Positions 20,877-29,302 of a stretch of 64,000 nt of DNA are shown here, piece by piece. Position numbers and translations under genes: made by a program. The DNA lies in the NCBI GenBank assembly GCA_002305315.1, contig DBQQ01000038.1, forward strand, positions 1 to 64,000, given 5' to 3'. The DNA is from Clostridiales bacterium UBA1390. Lineage in GTDB: Bacteria > Bacillota > Clostridia > Lachnospirales > Bianqueaceae. The first letter of the stretch is position 1, and the number at the start of each line of letters is the position of its first letter. Below the pieces are notes generated by a model, which saw only the letters and a program-made list of their open reading frames with translations, did no database searches and was not told the DNA's origin.

Positions 20877-22262
20877 TTACTGCAATTCCTGAACGAGACG
20901 ACAGAACAGATGGCCGCGTTCCATGAAGTTCTTGAAATGATCAAAACTTGTGCTGGCAGGAGAGAGAAGAACGATATCACCAGAATGCGCGAGGTCTCTT
21001 GCAGCCTGCACCAGATCTGGATACTCCTCATAGTGGTAGATTGGAATCGGATTTTCGATTCCACGGCGCCTGCAGGCATCCAGAAGAGCCGCCTCGATTT
21101 TTGGCGCAGTTTTTCCGGTAAGGAGCAGAATCTTCACATGATCCAGAATCGGATCGCCGAGATCATCATAAGGAATGCCCTTATCTTTGCCGCCGCAGAT
21201 CAGGATGACCTTCTGCGGAAAGACGGAGAGGGCAGCCATCGTACGGTTCGGACTGGAGTCGATGGAACTGTTATAATACTTGACGCCATCCAGCGTGCGA
21301 ATGAGCTGCAGACGATGTTCAACACCGCCAAAGGTACGAGCCACCTGTTGCATTGCGCTGACAGGAACATAGCGGGATACTGCCAGAATCGCCGCCATAT
21401 AGTTTTCCACGTTGTGATGTCCCGGCAATAGAATGTCTGAGATAGGGAAGAGCGGAGTTTTTACGCCCTCATTGACGAGCACCAACATATCCCCCTCTCG
21501 CTGTATGCCATGGGAGGTAGAGCCTTCATAGGAAAAATCCAACACATCTCCTTTGGCTTCCGGAGCGAAAGCGGCGGTGACTTTGTTGCCGCGGTTGAGG
21601 ATCAGTGTGTCATCGGAATGTTGATACAGGTAAATGTTTCGCTTGGCGTCGATATATTCCTGATAGCTCTTGTGTACATCCAGATGATTCGGTGTGATAT
21701 TTGTGATCACGGCAACATGCGGACTCTGTCGCATGGTATGCAATTGAAAGCTGGAAAGTTCCAGCACCACAAAGTCCTCCGGTGTGATCTGATCGATGAC
21801 CGGCAGCAGCGGCGTACCAATGTTGCCGCCCAGGAAAACCTTATGACCGCCGGCTTCCAGCATCTTAGCGATCAGTGTGGTCGTTGTGGTTTTTCCGTCA
21901 CTGCCCGTCACGGCAATGGTCTTGGAGGAAGGACAGAGTGCGAAGAAAACCTCCATCTCCGAGGTTACCGTGCTGCCCTGTGCGCGCGCGCTGACCAGTT
22001 CCGGCACATCAAAACGCATGCCTGGGGTCTTGAAGATCAGCTCCTCGGTAAGATCCTTTAGATAGTCTTCTCCCGTTACAATCCGAACGCCCAGGGCTTC
22101 CAGCTCTTCTGGATGCTCTACCGGGTTTTTATCTCTGGCGGTCACAATCGCTCCAGCCTTGCACAGCATATGAACCAGGGGACGATTGGAGACGCCGATG
22201 CCAATGACGCTTACGGTCTTATTCTGAACCATTGCGGTAAACTGTTCCATAGGGGTTGCCAT
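20877..22262 (-). CDS. murD: UDP-N-acetylmuramoylalanine--D-glutamate ligase MurD
   Basis: MurD adds D-glutamate to UDP-MurNAc-L-Ala in the cytoplasmic stage of peptidoglycan synthesis. The ATP-binding loop TGSDGKTTTTTL is near residue 120, and the central Mur ligase and C-terminal domains (CGGKDKGIPYDDL) follow. The start is ATG 22262, giving 461 residues and MATPMEQF, because GGAG lies 10-13 bases upstream. The frame is open for 48 more codons upstream but that stretch crosses the promoter. First gene of a two-gene operon with the PAP2 phosphatase. Confidence 0.95.
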   Translation of the reverse strand: MATPMEQFTAMVQNKTVSVIGIGVSNRPLVHMLCKAGAIVTARDKNPVEHPEELEALGVRIVTGEDYLKDLTEELIFKTPGMRFDVPELVSARAQGSTVTSEMEVFFALCPSSKTIAVTGSDGKTTTTTLIAKMLEAGGHKVFLGGNIGTPLLPVIDQITPEDFVVLELSSFQLHTMRQSPHVAVITNITPNHLDVHKSYQEYIDAKRNIYLYQHSDDTLILNRGNKVTAAFAPEAKGDVLDFSYEGSTSHGIQREGDMLVLVNEGVKTPLFPISDILLPGHHNVENYMAAILAVSRYVPVSAMQQVARTFGGVEHRLQLIRTLDGVKYYNSSIDSSPNRTMAALSVFPQKVILICGGKDKGIPYDDLGDPILDHVKILLLTGKTAPKIEAALLDACRRRGIENPIPIYHYEEYPDLVQAARDLAHSGDIVLLSPASTSFDHFKNFMERGHLFCRLVQELQ

Positions 22263-22289
22263 ATCATCGATACTCCTTTTCTGATTTCT

Positions 22290-22324
22290 TTTGCTATTAT
22301 AGCAAAGGCATGAAGAAAAAACAA
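22290..22324 (-). promoter_or_regulatory. murD promoter with a palindrome over the -10
   Basis: Read on the minus strand: TTGTTT (22324-22319), a 17-bp spacer and TATAAT (22301-22296) with an extended TG. The -10 lies inside a perfect 17-bp inverted repeat, TTTGCTAT-T-ATAGCAAA (22290-22306), a plausible repressor site. Confidence 0.75.
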
Positions 22325-22326
22325 GG

Positions 22327-22962
22327 TTAGAATTCCTTGCGAGCATAGATTCTCGCGCTGATAAGGTAAGAAAAGAAAAGACATAGCACGGCAAGGGAAA
22401 ACACAAAGGGAAGCAGTGCCCAGCCCATGTGAAAGGACCCTTGTCTCAGAAGGGAGACAAACCAGGACTCTTGTGATAATAAGTAAATTCCAATGAAAAA
22501 AACAATAAAGAGTGTCAAGAGCACGTTGCGGGCCTTGTCGGGGCCCCACTGGAAGACGGCAGGCAAAACGATGGACATAAGAAAGAGAGATCCGGCCAGA
22601 AAAGAAACTAACATCATACAGAATGACATGGGATCCTGATGACTCAAGAGGATCCTCAGACTGCCAAGAGTCAGCGAGTACAGGAAGGCGCTGCCTACAA
22701 AAAACAAGGAGACCAGATACTTGCTGAGTACAACCTGAGATGCCGAAATCGGCAGGGTACGGGCATAGCGATCCCAGTGACAGCTATCATCCAGTGTCAC
22801 ACTGGTCATGGTATAGAACACCATGATGGGCAGCATCATCAGAAACAGAAAATCCATCTGCGAAACAAAAGAAATGATGCCATAAAGAACGAGTACAATG
22901 ATCAGATTTTTTCGATAGGACAATACGAGTGTATATAAGTCTTTTAGAAACAGGCCCTTCAT
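22327..22962 (-). CDS. ABC-2 type transporter permease
   Basis: A 211-residue membrane protein with about six transmembrane segments of the ABC-2 permease type. It starts MKGLFLKDLYTL and carries the segment RYARTLPISASQVVLSKYL that typifies this family. It overlaps the ATPase gene by four bases and forms an exporter with it. The substrate is unknown. In the related YtrA-type operons, the cargo is linked to cell-envelope stress or antibiotic response, so that is a reasonable guess only. Confidence 0.85.
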   Translation of the reverse strand: MKGLFLKDLYTLVLSYRKNLIIVLVLYGIISFVSQMDFLFLMMLPIMVFYTMTSVTLDDSCHWDRYARTLPISASQVVLSKYLVSLFFVGSAFLYSLTLGSLRILLSHQDPMSFCMMLVSFLAGSLFLMSIVLPAVFQWGPDKARNVLLTLFIVFFIGIYLLSQESWFVSLLRQGSFHMGWALLPFVFSLAVLCLFFSYLISARIYARKEF

Positions 22963-23813
22963 TGCGTATCACCTCCTGCATAAAAACGCATGATTTCTGC
23001 TAAAGATGCGGGCTCCAGAATCACCCCGCGCAGCAAACGGGAGACCTTGTTTGGATTGCGCACCAGAGCGGCGGCTCCAAAGGCATTTTGCTGTATAGAT
23101 ATTACAAGTTCAGAGGGGAGAGAGCGGATTTCTGCTGAAGGAGCCTTCAGGATAGCCATGTTTTCCAAGAGTCGATCTTTTTCTTCCTGGAAAATCAATC
23201 GTCCCTTGTGAATGTAGGCAATCTGATCGCAGATCTTCTCCATGTCATCGGTAATATGGCTGCTCATTAGGATGCCGCACTCCTCATCTTGAATGAATTC
23301 CAGAAACAGATCGAGCATCTGGCCACGAACTACGGGATCCAGTCCGCTAGTCGCTTCATCTAGAATCAGACATTTGGGATGTCTTGCCAATGCAGTCGCC
23401 AGCGAGAGCTTCATGCGCATACCACGGCTGAACTGCCCAATGGGCTTTCGGTCCGGTAGGTTGAATCGCGTACAGTAAGTATCAAACAATGATGGATCCC
23501 AAGAAGGGAAAATATGATTCATGATCTTACAGACCTGTCGTGGGGAAAGCTGATCGTGAAAATAGCTGTCCTCGAAAACAGTGCCCACTTGCAACCGAGA
23601 GGCAGGATCTTCAGGAGAAAGCCCCATCAGTCGGATGATCCCCTGATCGGGACGGATGATATTCAAAATCGCCTTGAGCGTGGTTGTTTTTCCAGCGCCA
23701 TTTTCTCCGATTAGGCCAACGATACAGCCTGCGGGTACGGAAAGATGAATGTCTTCCAGAGTAAAATCTTCATAGCGTTTGCAGAGATTCTGCACTTCGA
23801 TTAGATTCTTCAC
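22959..23813 (-). CDS. ABC transporter ATP-binding protein
   Basis: The 284-residue ATPase partner of the following permease. Walker A is GENGAGKTTT near residue 37, the signature region reads FSRGMRMKLSLATAL, and Walker B is CLILDEATSGLDP. The signature has FSRGM in place of LSGGQ, which is common in this subfamily. It overlaps both neighbours by four bases (ATGA), so regulator, ATPase and permease are co-translated. Confidence 0.92.
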   Translation of the reverse strand: MKNLIEVQNLCKRYEDFTLEDIHLSVPAGCIVGLIGENGAGKTTTLKAILNIIRPDQGIIRLMGLSPEDPASRLQVGTVFEDSYFHDQLSPRQVCKIMNHIFPSWDPSLFDTYCTRFNLPDRKPIGQFSRGMRMKLSLATALARHPKCLILDEATSGLDPVVRGQMLDLFLEFIQDEECGILMSSHITDDMEKICDQIAYIHKGRLIFQEEKDRLLENMAILKAPSAEIRSLPSELVISIQQNAFGAAALVRNPNKVSRLLRGVILEPASLAEIMRFYAGGDTQ

Positions 23814-24193
23814 AATGAATCGTCTCCTTCCAGAAGTAATTCCAGTATCCCTTTGACTTCTTGCGAAGATATCCCTCCCTGTCTCGCTGTGTCCAGAGCC
23901 TTCTGTAAAAGATCCTCCACATCCTTCAGCGAAGCTTCTCGACGCAGTTCCATATTCTGAGGAGCCACAAAGCTTCCCTTCTTGGGAATCGTGTAGATAA
24001 GCCCTGCGGCTTCCAGGTCATCATAGGCTCGTTTGGTCGTGATGACACTGATGCGCAGCTCCTTGGCCAACAGGCGGATACTGGGCAGCATCTCATTTTC
24101 CGCCAGTTCTCCAGACAGAATCTTGGAGCGGATCTGATCGGTTAACTGGACATAAATGGGCTGCGAACTGTTATTGCGTATAAAAAGTTCCAT
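23810..24193 (-). CDS. GntR-family transcriptional regulator, YtrA-like
   Basis: A 127-residue regulator with an N-terminal GntR winged helix (QPIYVQLTDQIRSKILSGEL through SIRLLAKELRISVITTKRAYDDLE). Only a short C-terminal helix follows, which is the YtrA subfamily layout. The start is ATG 24193 with AGAGGTG upstream; upstream in-frame sequence crosses the promoter. It heads the ABC exporter operon and probably represses it until an envelope-active compound is present, by analogy with YtrA. Confidence 0.92.
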   Translation of the reverse strand: MELFIRNNSSQPIYVQLTDQIRSKILSGELAENEMLPSIRLLAKELRISVITTKRAYDDLEAAGLIYTIPKKGSFVAPQNMELRREASLKDVEDLLQKALDTARQGGISSQEVKGILELLLEGDDSL

Positions 24194-24205
24194 GGTGCAC
24201 CTCTT

Positions 24206-24255
24206 GTGTATATATACTACATATACAGTATACACAGAATGCACACGAATGTCAA
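24206..24255 (-). promoter_or_regulatory. promoter and GntR operator of the ABC operon
   Basis: On the minus strand: TTGACA (24255-24250), a 17-bp spacer and TATACT (24232-24227). The -10 lies within an inverted repeat at 24206-24235 with outer arms GTGTATA and TATACAC. This geometry predicts autorepression by the GntR protein. Confidence 0.8.
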
Positions 24256-24303
24256 GAGGCAATGTAAAAAATCATTTCTTACATTCTCCGTCCCCTGTAA
24301 ACC

Positions 24304-24332
24304 TTGATTTTAAGCCATTTTTGTGCTATAAT
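24304..24332 (+). promoter_or_regulatory. SigA promoter of the PD-(D/E)XK gene
   Basis: TTGATT at 24304-24309, a 17-bp spacer and TATAAT at 24327-24332 with an extended -10 TG at 24324-24325. CCCCTTT (24334-24340) and AAAGGGG (24344-24350) just downstream form a palindrome that includes the ribosome binding site. Confidence 0.8.
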
Positions 24333-24357
24333 CCCCCTTTATGAAAGGGGAATTTCT

Positions 24358-25158
24358 ATGGAAGATATTGCCATTCGCATCGTGAAGCTGATGCAGGAAA
24401 TCAAGCAGTGCGTGACCTACAGCATCTCAGCCAAACGCTCCAAAGGGACGCAGAAGACCCAGTACTATTATCAGTACACAAAAGATCACAAGCGCAAGCA
24501 AAAGCTCATCCCTTCGAAAGACGTGAAACAGGCTCTGGCAGACTTCGCACGCAAGCAGGAGCTGAAACGGCAGCTCAAGGCCCTGCAGGCCAGCGTGCCA
24601 TGCGAAGAGATACAGGATGTCCGGGCCCGCGTGCGCTTCTTCACGAAGTTCGGCCTGCCTCGGGATCCCTTTGACCCCGAGCAGATGAAGCCGCGCAATG
24701 AACCCAACGTCTACCTGGATGACACGACGCGCGACTCCAAGAGCGAGATCATCATTTCGCTGCTTCTGGAGCTCTTAAAGATCACCTATTACTACAACAC
24801 CGAGCTACAGACACGCGACGGAAGCTATCGCAAGCCTGATTTCATCTTGAAGAATCAGATCCTCTGGGAACACCTGGGGAAAATGGACGATGCATCCTAT
24901 GCTGCAACCCAGCATCAGAAGCTGAAAGAATACAGGGCGCTAGGCATCGACAAGCTGATGTTCACGACAGAGATCTACAATCCTGAGAAGAAGACTTCTG
25001 TGCTGAATTTGCAGGAGATCGTGAAGAAATTTGTAGAGTTCCAGCTGATTTCCACGCGTCTGGCCAGGAGCCTGTTCCGGAAAACAAGAGCCCAGAATCG
25101 GAAGCCGATTAGAATGAGATATGACGCCCAATCCAAAGTGGACTGGAAAAATATGTAA
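24358..25158 (+). CDS. stand-alone PD-(D/E)XK nuclease-like protein
   Basis: A 266-residue soluble protein. The C-terminal half has the restriction-endonuclease-like core: R125-DSKSE130, then KPDF (D161), then WEHLGKMDD (E171), then K189/K190 and a closing MFTTE. This RSKSE...PDF...WEHxG pattern resembles a widespread but uncharacterised family of clostridial hypothetical proteins. Residues 35-75 are Tyr- then Lys/Arg-rich (YYYQYTKDHKRKQK) and probably bind nucleic acid. ATG 24358 follows AAAGGGG by 7 bases. Codons are richer in G and C at third positions than in neighbouring genes, hinting at transfer. It is alone, with no methylase or helicase partner, and 134 bp upstream of the GTATAC array. 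Target and function are unknown. Confidence 0.75.
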   Translation: MEDIAIRIVKLMQEIKQCVTYSISAKRSKGTQKTQYYYQYTKDHKRKQKLIPSKDVKQALADFARKQELKRQLKALQASVPCEEIQDVRARVRFFTKFGLPRDPFDPEQMKPRNEPNVYLDDTTRDSKSEIIISLLLELLKITYYYNTELQTRDGSYRKPDFILKNQILWEHLGKMDDASYAATQHQKLKEYRALGIDKLMFTTEIYNPEKKTSVLNLQEIVKKFVEFQLISTRLARSLFRKTRAQNRKPIRMRYDAQSKVDWKNM

Positions 25159-25292
25159 ATAATGAAAAATTGGCTTCTTCCGGGTTCGAAATCTGTCCCT
25201 GCGCGAAAATGAAACCTCAGACCCCAGGAAGGGGATTTTTTATGTCCTGATGATGGAAGAAACTGGGAATCCTGCATCTGGTTGCTGGGCCT

Positions 25293-26719
25293 GTATACTC
25301 GAATTTTCAGGATCCGGGCAGGTTCGTGGTCTGGAGTGTATACAGTATACTCAATTTTTCAGGGCCCAGGCAGGTTCCTGTTCTGGGGCGTATACAGAAG
25401 GCTCGAAAATCCAGGGCCCAGGGCGAAATCTGTATACTCAAAAATTCAGGGCCCGGGCAGGTTCTTGGTTAATGGCGTATACAGCATGTTCGAAGAGCCT
25501 GGATCCGAGCAGAATCAGTATACTCAAATTTTCAGGATCTAGGGAGGTTCCTGGTCCGGGGCGTATACAACAAGATTGAAGAGCCTGGGCCCCGGGCGAA
25601 ATCTGTATACTCAAAAATTCAGAGCCCAGGCAGGCTCCTGGTTCCTAGCGTATACAAGATACTCGAAAAACTGGGCCAGGACAAAATCTGTATACTCAAA
25701 AATTCAGAGCCCAGGCAGATTCCTGGTCGATAGCGTATACAGAAGGCTCGAAAATCCAGGGCCTCGGGCGAAATCTGTATACTCAAATTTTCAGAGCCCA
25801 GGCAGGTTCTTGGTTCCTAGCGTATACAGAAGCTCGAAAAGCTGAGCCCAGGCAGGATCTGTATACTCAAATTTTCCGGGCCTGGACAGGTTCCTGATCG
25901 CTGGCGTATACTTGTATACTCAAAAAGCCCGGACTCTGGGCGAAATCTGTATACTCAAAAATTCAGGGCCCGGGCAGGTTCTTGGTTAATGGCGTATACA
26001 AGATACTCGAAAAAACTGGGCCCAGGGCAGAACCTGTATACTCAAAAATTCAGGATCCAGGTCAGGATCTTGGTCGTTGGCGTATACAGTATACTCGAAT
26101 TTTTCGGGGCAGGTCAGGCTCCCGATTTGGAGCGTATACAAAAAGCTCGAAAAGTCCGGCCCAGGGCAGGATCTGTATACTCAAATTTTCCGGGGCCAGG
26201 CAGATTCTTGTTCTGGGGCGTATACAGAAAGCTCGAAAAGCCAGGCCCTGGGCGAAATCCGTATACTCAAATTTTCAGGATCCGGGCAGGTTCTTGGTCC
26301 AGGGCGTATACAAGATACTCGAAAAAACTGGGCCCCGGGCGAAATCAGTATACTCAAATTTTCAGGGCCCAGGCAGGTTCCTGTTCTGGGGCGTATACAA
26401 GATACTCGAAAAAACTGGGACCCGGGCGAAATCTGTATACTCAAATTTTCAGAGCCCAGGCAGATTCCTGGTCGATAGCGTATACAGAAGGCTCGAAAAT
26501 CCAGGGACTCTGGGCGAAATCTGTATACTCAAAAATTCAGGGCCCAAGCAGGTTCCTGGTCCAGGGCGTATACAAGATACTCGAAAAGTCCGGGCCCAGG
26601 GCGAAATCTGTATACTCAAAAATTCAGGGCCCGGGCAGGTTCCTGGCCCAAGGCGTATACTTGTGTGCGCAAAAAGCTGAAGCCCAGGCAATCCAGGCTT
26701 CGTATTTAAGCGAGTATAC
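25293..26719 (+). repeat. 1.43-kb GTATAC-bounded tandem array with a two-part unit
   Basis: Thirty-six GTATAC palindromes punctuate this array. Two alternating segments make a unit of about 87 bp. Segment A begins GTATACTCAAAAATTCAG and continues GGGCCCGGGCAGGTTCCTGG. Its length to the next GTATAC is exactly 45 bp in 16 of 17 copies and 46 in one. Segment B begins GTATACAAGATACTCGAAAA or GTATACAGAAGGCTCGAAAA and ends CCGGGCGAAATCT; it varies between 39 and 43 bp. In two places B is only 7 bp (25338, 26082), and at 25906 it is 8 bp followed by a 35-bp hybrid. A and B share CTCRAAAA and CAGGGCCC, so they look like diverged copies of one ancestral monomer. Long open frames run through it because 87 is divisible by 3, but length changes of 1-2 bp shift the frame. 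The 134 bp before the array (25159-25292) hold a weak hairpin CCCC-AGGAA-GGGG with a T run at 25222-25241 and no gene. Confidence 0.95.
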
Positions 26720-26782
26720 AGGTTAGGCGACGAGTCGAGCCTGCTACATACGCGAATCACATAGATAGCCGGGTTTATAATG

Positions 26783-26820
26783 AAAAAAATGCTAATGGCG
26801 CAAGACGCTGAATTAGCATT
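26783..26820 (-). terminator. terminator of the LuxR-type gene pair
   Basis: On the minus strand AATGCTAAT, a 15-nt loop with its own GCG/CGC pairing, ATTAGCATT, then a T run (26789-26783). It lies between the array and the minus-strand gene that ends at 26868. Confidence 0.85.
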
Positions 26821-26867
26821 AAAATGTATCTTTTTTATTTAGAATATAAAAGAACTCGCAGATATAG

Positions 26868-27653
26868 TTAGTTTTCTTCGTATTTTCTTTCTTTTGTTTG
26901 GATATAGAGTTGATATAGGCCCATTCGTGATTTCACACCGGTTTTTTCATAAATGGAGGTAATATGACGCTGAAAATTCCGTTTTGACATGTACAAAGAA
27001 TCGGCCATCTGCTGAATGTTCTCTTTTGTGGTGATAAGAAGAAGGAAGACTTCTGCTTCTCGGGGGGTCAGCATGTAGTGCTGAATAAACCATTTTTGAT
27101 GTGTTTCTTCGGACGAACAGGTGGAAACTGGTTTTGAAACCGGAGTTCGCGTAAGAATCCGGGGAGAGAGTATGAGAAAAAGAAGAGAGACGACGAAAAC
27201 TGAAAATAGAAAAATGAAAGAAAATCTTGTGAGCTCTCCCAGATAAAGAAAGAAACAGAGGGTGAGAACGAGAGATCCATAGAACGTTGGAACGTGAAGT
27301 GAAGGTAAAAACGGACAGGATCCATCATAGAATAGATGGCTGAAAAAGCCAAAAATGAACTGAAGGGCCAGAGAACAAATCCATAGAAAAAGAGGATATC
27401 GAATCTGATGCAGAAGGATGCTCCCAAGAATGAGCAGGACACAACATCCTGTTAGAATACATTGGGGGAGCACAAAAGTTTTTTTGATAGAATAAACAGA
27501 GATATAGCCGAGTACGGATACAAAAAGAAATAGAGGAGGGAGAATATGCACTGGAAGAAGGAAATTGGATGAACTGCGAATACAGGCTTCCAACGATAGA
27601 AAAGATAATATATAGAAGGATGGTAAAAGGGAAGCGAGGATTTTTTTTCTCAT
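26868..27653 (-). CDS. membrane-anchored LuxR-type regulator (short form)
   Basis: A 261-residue protein with about seven hydrophobic segments in residues 1-165 and a LuxR/GerE-type helix-turn-helix at the C-terminus (LTPREAEVFLLLITTKENIQQMADSLYMSKRNFQRHI). This layout is that of membrane LuxR regulators related to MFS proteins, thought to sense a small molecule through the membrane domain. It overlaps the stop of the preceding gene by four bases, so the two regulators are co-translated. The target genes are unknown. Confidence 0.8.
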   Translation of the reverse strand: MRKKILASLLPSFYILSFLSLEACIRSSSNFLLPVHILPPLFLFVSVLGYISVYSIKKTFVLPQCILTGCCVLLILGSILLHQIRYPLFLWICSLALQFIFGFFSHLFYDGSCPFLPSLHVPTFYGSLVLTLCFFLYLGELTRFSFIFLFSVFVVSLLFLILSPRILTRTPVSKPVSTCSSEETHQKWFIQHYMLTPREAEVFLLLITTKENIQQMADSLYMSKRNFQRHITSIYEKTGVKSRMGLYQLYIQTKERKYEEN

Positions 27654-28579
27654 GACTCAGAATCCTCTACATCCAGGGGAAGTTCATACGAAGAAGGATC
27701 CCATTCATAGTAAAATTGGATCAGACCAATGCGTCCTTTGGTGGCAGTTTTTTCATTCAGGGTGTTGATATGACGATATAAAGCAGCCCGGGAAATCATA
27801 AGATCTTTGGTTAATTCCTGAATACTTTTGTCCGATGTGAGAAAGCATTGAAAGATTTCTTGCTCCCGTTCCGTCAGATGATATTGTTGTGAAAACAGAT
27901 GAAATCGTTCTTCGAATGTGAGTTTGTGAGGAGGTTCGAGAGTCTGTTCTGTAGGGGGAGTATGGGGAACGGAATAGAAGAAATGAGAAAATAGGGCATT
28001 TAAGATGCTGATTAATACAAAGAAGAACAACGAGAAAATGACAATCGGAATGCTGCTGTCAATAGACAATAATAGTGTGGATATATAAGACATGAGAATT
28101 ACGCTGATGCGATGAATGACTTTGCCGATGCCAGACCATCTGCGAAATGAGTTCATGTTTCTTGAGATGTTGAAAAAGCCGGAGGTGAAAAATACGGAAA
28201 AAAAACCGGCAGAGATGTAAAATACAATGATTCCCAAAGGAAAAGGACCTTCTAGTCGAATTACAACGACGCAAAGGGCTGCAAATAGCAGAAGACAATA
28301 CATGATTAAGTTCATATGCCGTCGATTTTGAATATCAAAGAGAAAACCGGCAATCAGACAGCTCCCGGCCAGAAGTGGCAGTGAAAAAAGGGGAGAATGG
28401 AAAAAGATATGTGTCTCATAGACTATACGGCTCAGCGGGGCAAAGATACAGGCCATGAAAAAAACAATCAGGATGAACAGAATCCCAATTTTATAATTTT
28501 CGGGGTGTTCTTTTTCATCGGAAGCGGTATGATGGATAGGAGAGGCTGGCGAAGCAAAAAGAGAGGACCGCGAAAGCAA
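27650..28579 (-). pseudogene. C-terminal half of an MFS-like LuxR regulator, cut off by an in-frame TAG
   Basis: This frame begins with a TTG directly after the TAG at 28582-28580 and is in the same frame as the upstream half. It encodes six hydrophobic segments (about residues 30-205) and a LuxR-type helix-turn-helix (LTEREQEIFQCFLTSDKSI, then MISRAALYRHINTLNEKT). There is no ribosome binding site before the TTG, so separate translation is doubtful. Joined across the stop, the two halves make a 12-segment MFS-like protein with a C-terminal HTH of about 480 residues, the usual size for this class. Confidence 0.8.
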
Positions 28580-29089
28580 CTAGGTAAATAAGCAAACGGA
28601 TATTATGAGAAACGTGAGATGGAAAGCGGGCCATTGATTCCATTGGAATAGGAGAAAGGATAGAAGAAAGCCGCATGCATAGGAAATGCCAATGATACAT
28701 GACAAATGCATATCAGAATCAAGAGTTTCCGCAATCTGATGATGTACAGCGCTGCCCAGAAAGCCAAGTGCAAAAAAGAAAAGAAGGTTTCCCCACAAAG
28801 CCATGACAGGAATAGGGGAATATATGGACAGAATTATACTAAGACAACAGAAAACCGTAATACAAGAAAACAGAATGGGATAGAGTTTGCGTGGGATATG
28901 GGGATATCCAAGAGAGTATGAAATAAATCCCACAGCATTGGCTGCTAATATTCCATTGGAAATAAACAGGGGGACATTGGCTGCAGAATCATGATTCAAT
29001 ACAAAGGAAGAACTTACAAAGAGAAAAACATATACGGAAAGTATCATAATGTTCTGCCGATAAGGTGGTGAAAAAAGAGAATAACGCAT
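28580..29089 (-). CDS. N-terminal half of the MFS-like LuxR regulator
   Basis: 169 residues with about six transmembrane segments and no DNA-binding domain, ending ISVCLFT at a TAG. The start chosen is ATG 29089, with AAAGGG 8 bases upstream. An in-frame GTG at 29116 is possible but less well placed. If the TAG is real, the cell makes only a membrane half that lacks its output domain. If it is an error or is read through, this is the first half of a 12-TM LuxR-family sensor. Confidence 0.75.
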   Translation of the reverse strand: MRYSLFSPPYRQNIMILSVYVFLFVSSSFVLNHDSAANVPLFISNGILAANAVGFISYSLGYPHIPRKLYPILFSCITVFCCLSIILSIYSPIPVMALWGNLLFFFALGFLGSAVHHQIAETLDSDMHLSCIIGISYACGFLLSFLLFQWNQWPAFHLTFLIISVCLFT

Positions 29090-29302
29090 TATATAACCCT
29101 TTCTGAGCGAAGACACTTTTGTATCATACCCCTTCTATTGCATCATTGATTCCCGGAGAACCACAAGGTGACAAATGTCTCAACCTGTAAAAAAGGTGAG
29201 AATATAGTCGAGCACATATGGTTGACAGACTTGGCGCAAAGGCGACATCACTTTTTGTGAAGTTGGCGTCAAAACGATCTGCCCAAAACCGGAGATTTGT
29301 GA

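Noticed and set aside
24333..24350. Hairpin hiding the nuclease ribosome binding site in the mRNA
   Set aside because: The CCCCTTT arm lies at or before the predicted transcription start (about 24339), so the mRNA stem probably does not form.
25293..26719. CRISPR array
   Set aside because: Neither half of the unit is a unique spacer: both are repeated throughout, and no cas genes are present in the window.
25982..26726. Long open frames of about 230-245 codons through the tandem array
   Set aside because: The 87-bp period keeps frames open by arithmetic, several frames are open at once, there is no ribosome binding site, and 1-2 bp length changes between units shift the frame.
29222..29228. 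TTGACA at 29222 as the -35 of the signalling operon
   Set aside because: No -10 lies 16-18 bp downstream.
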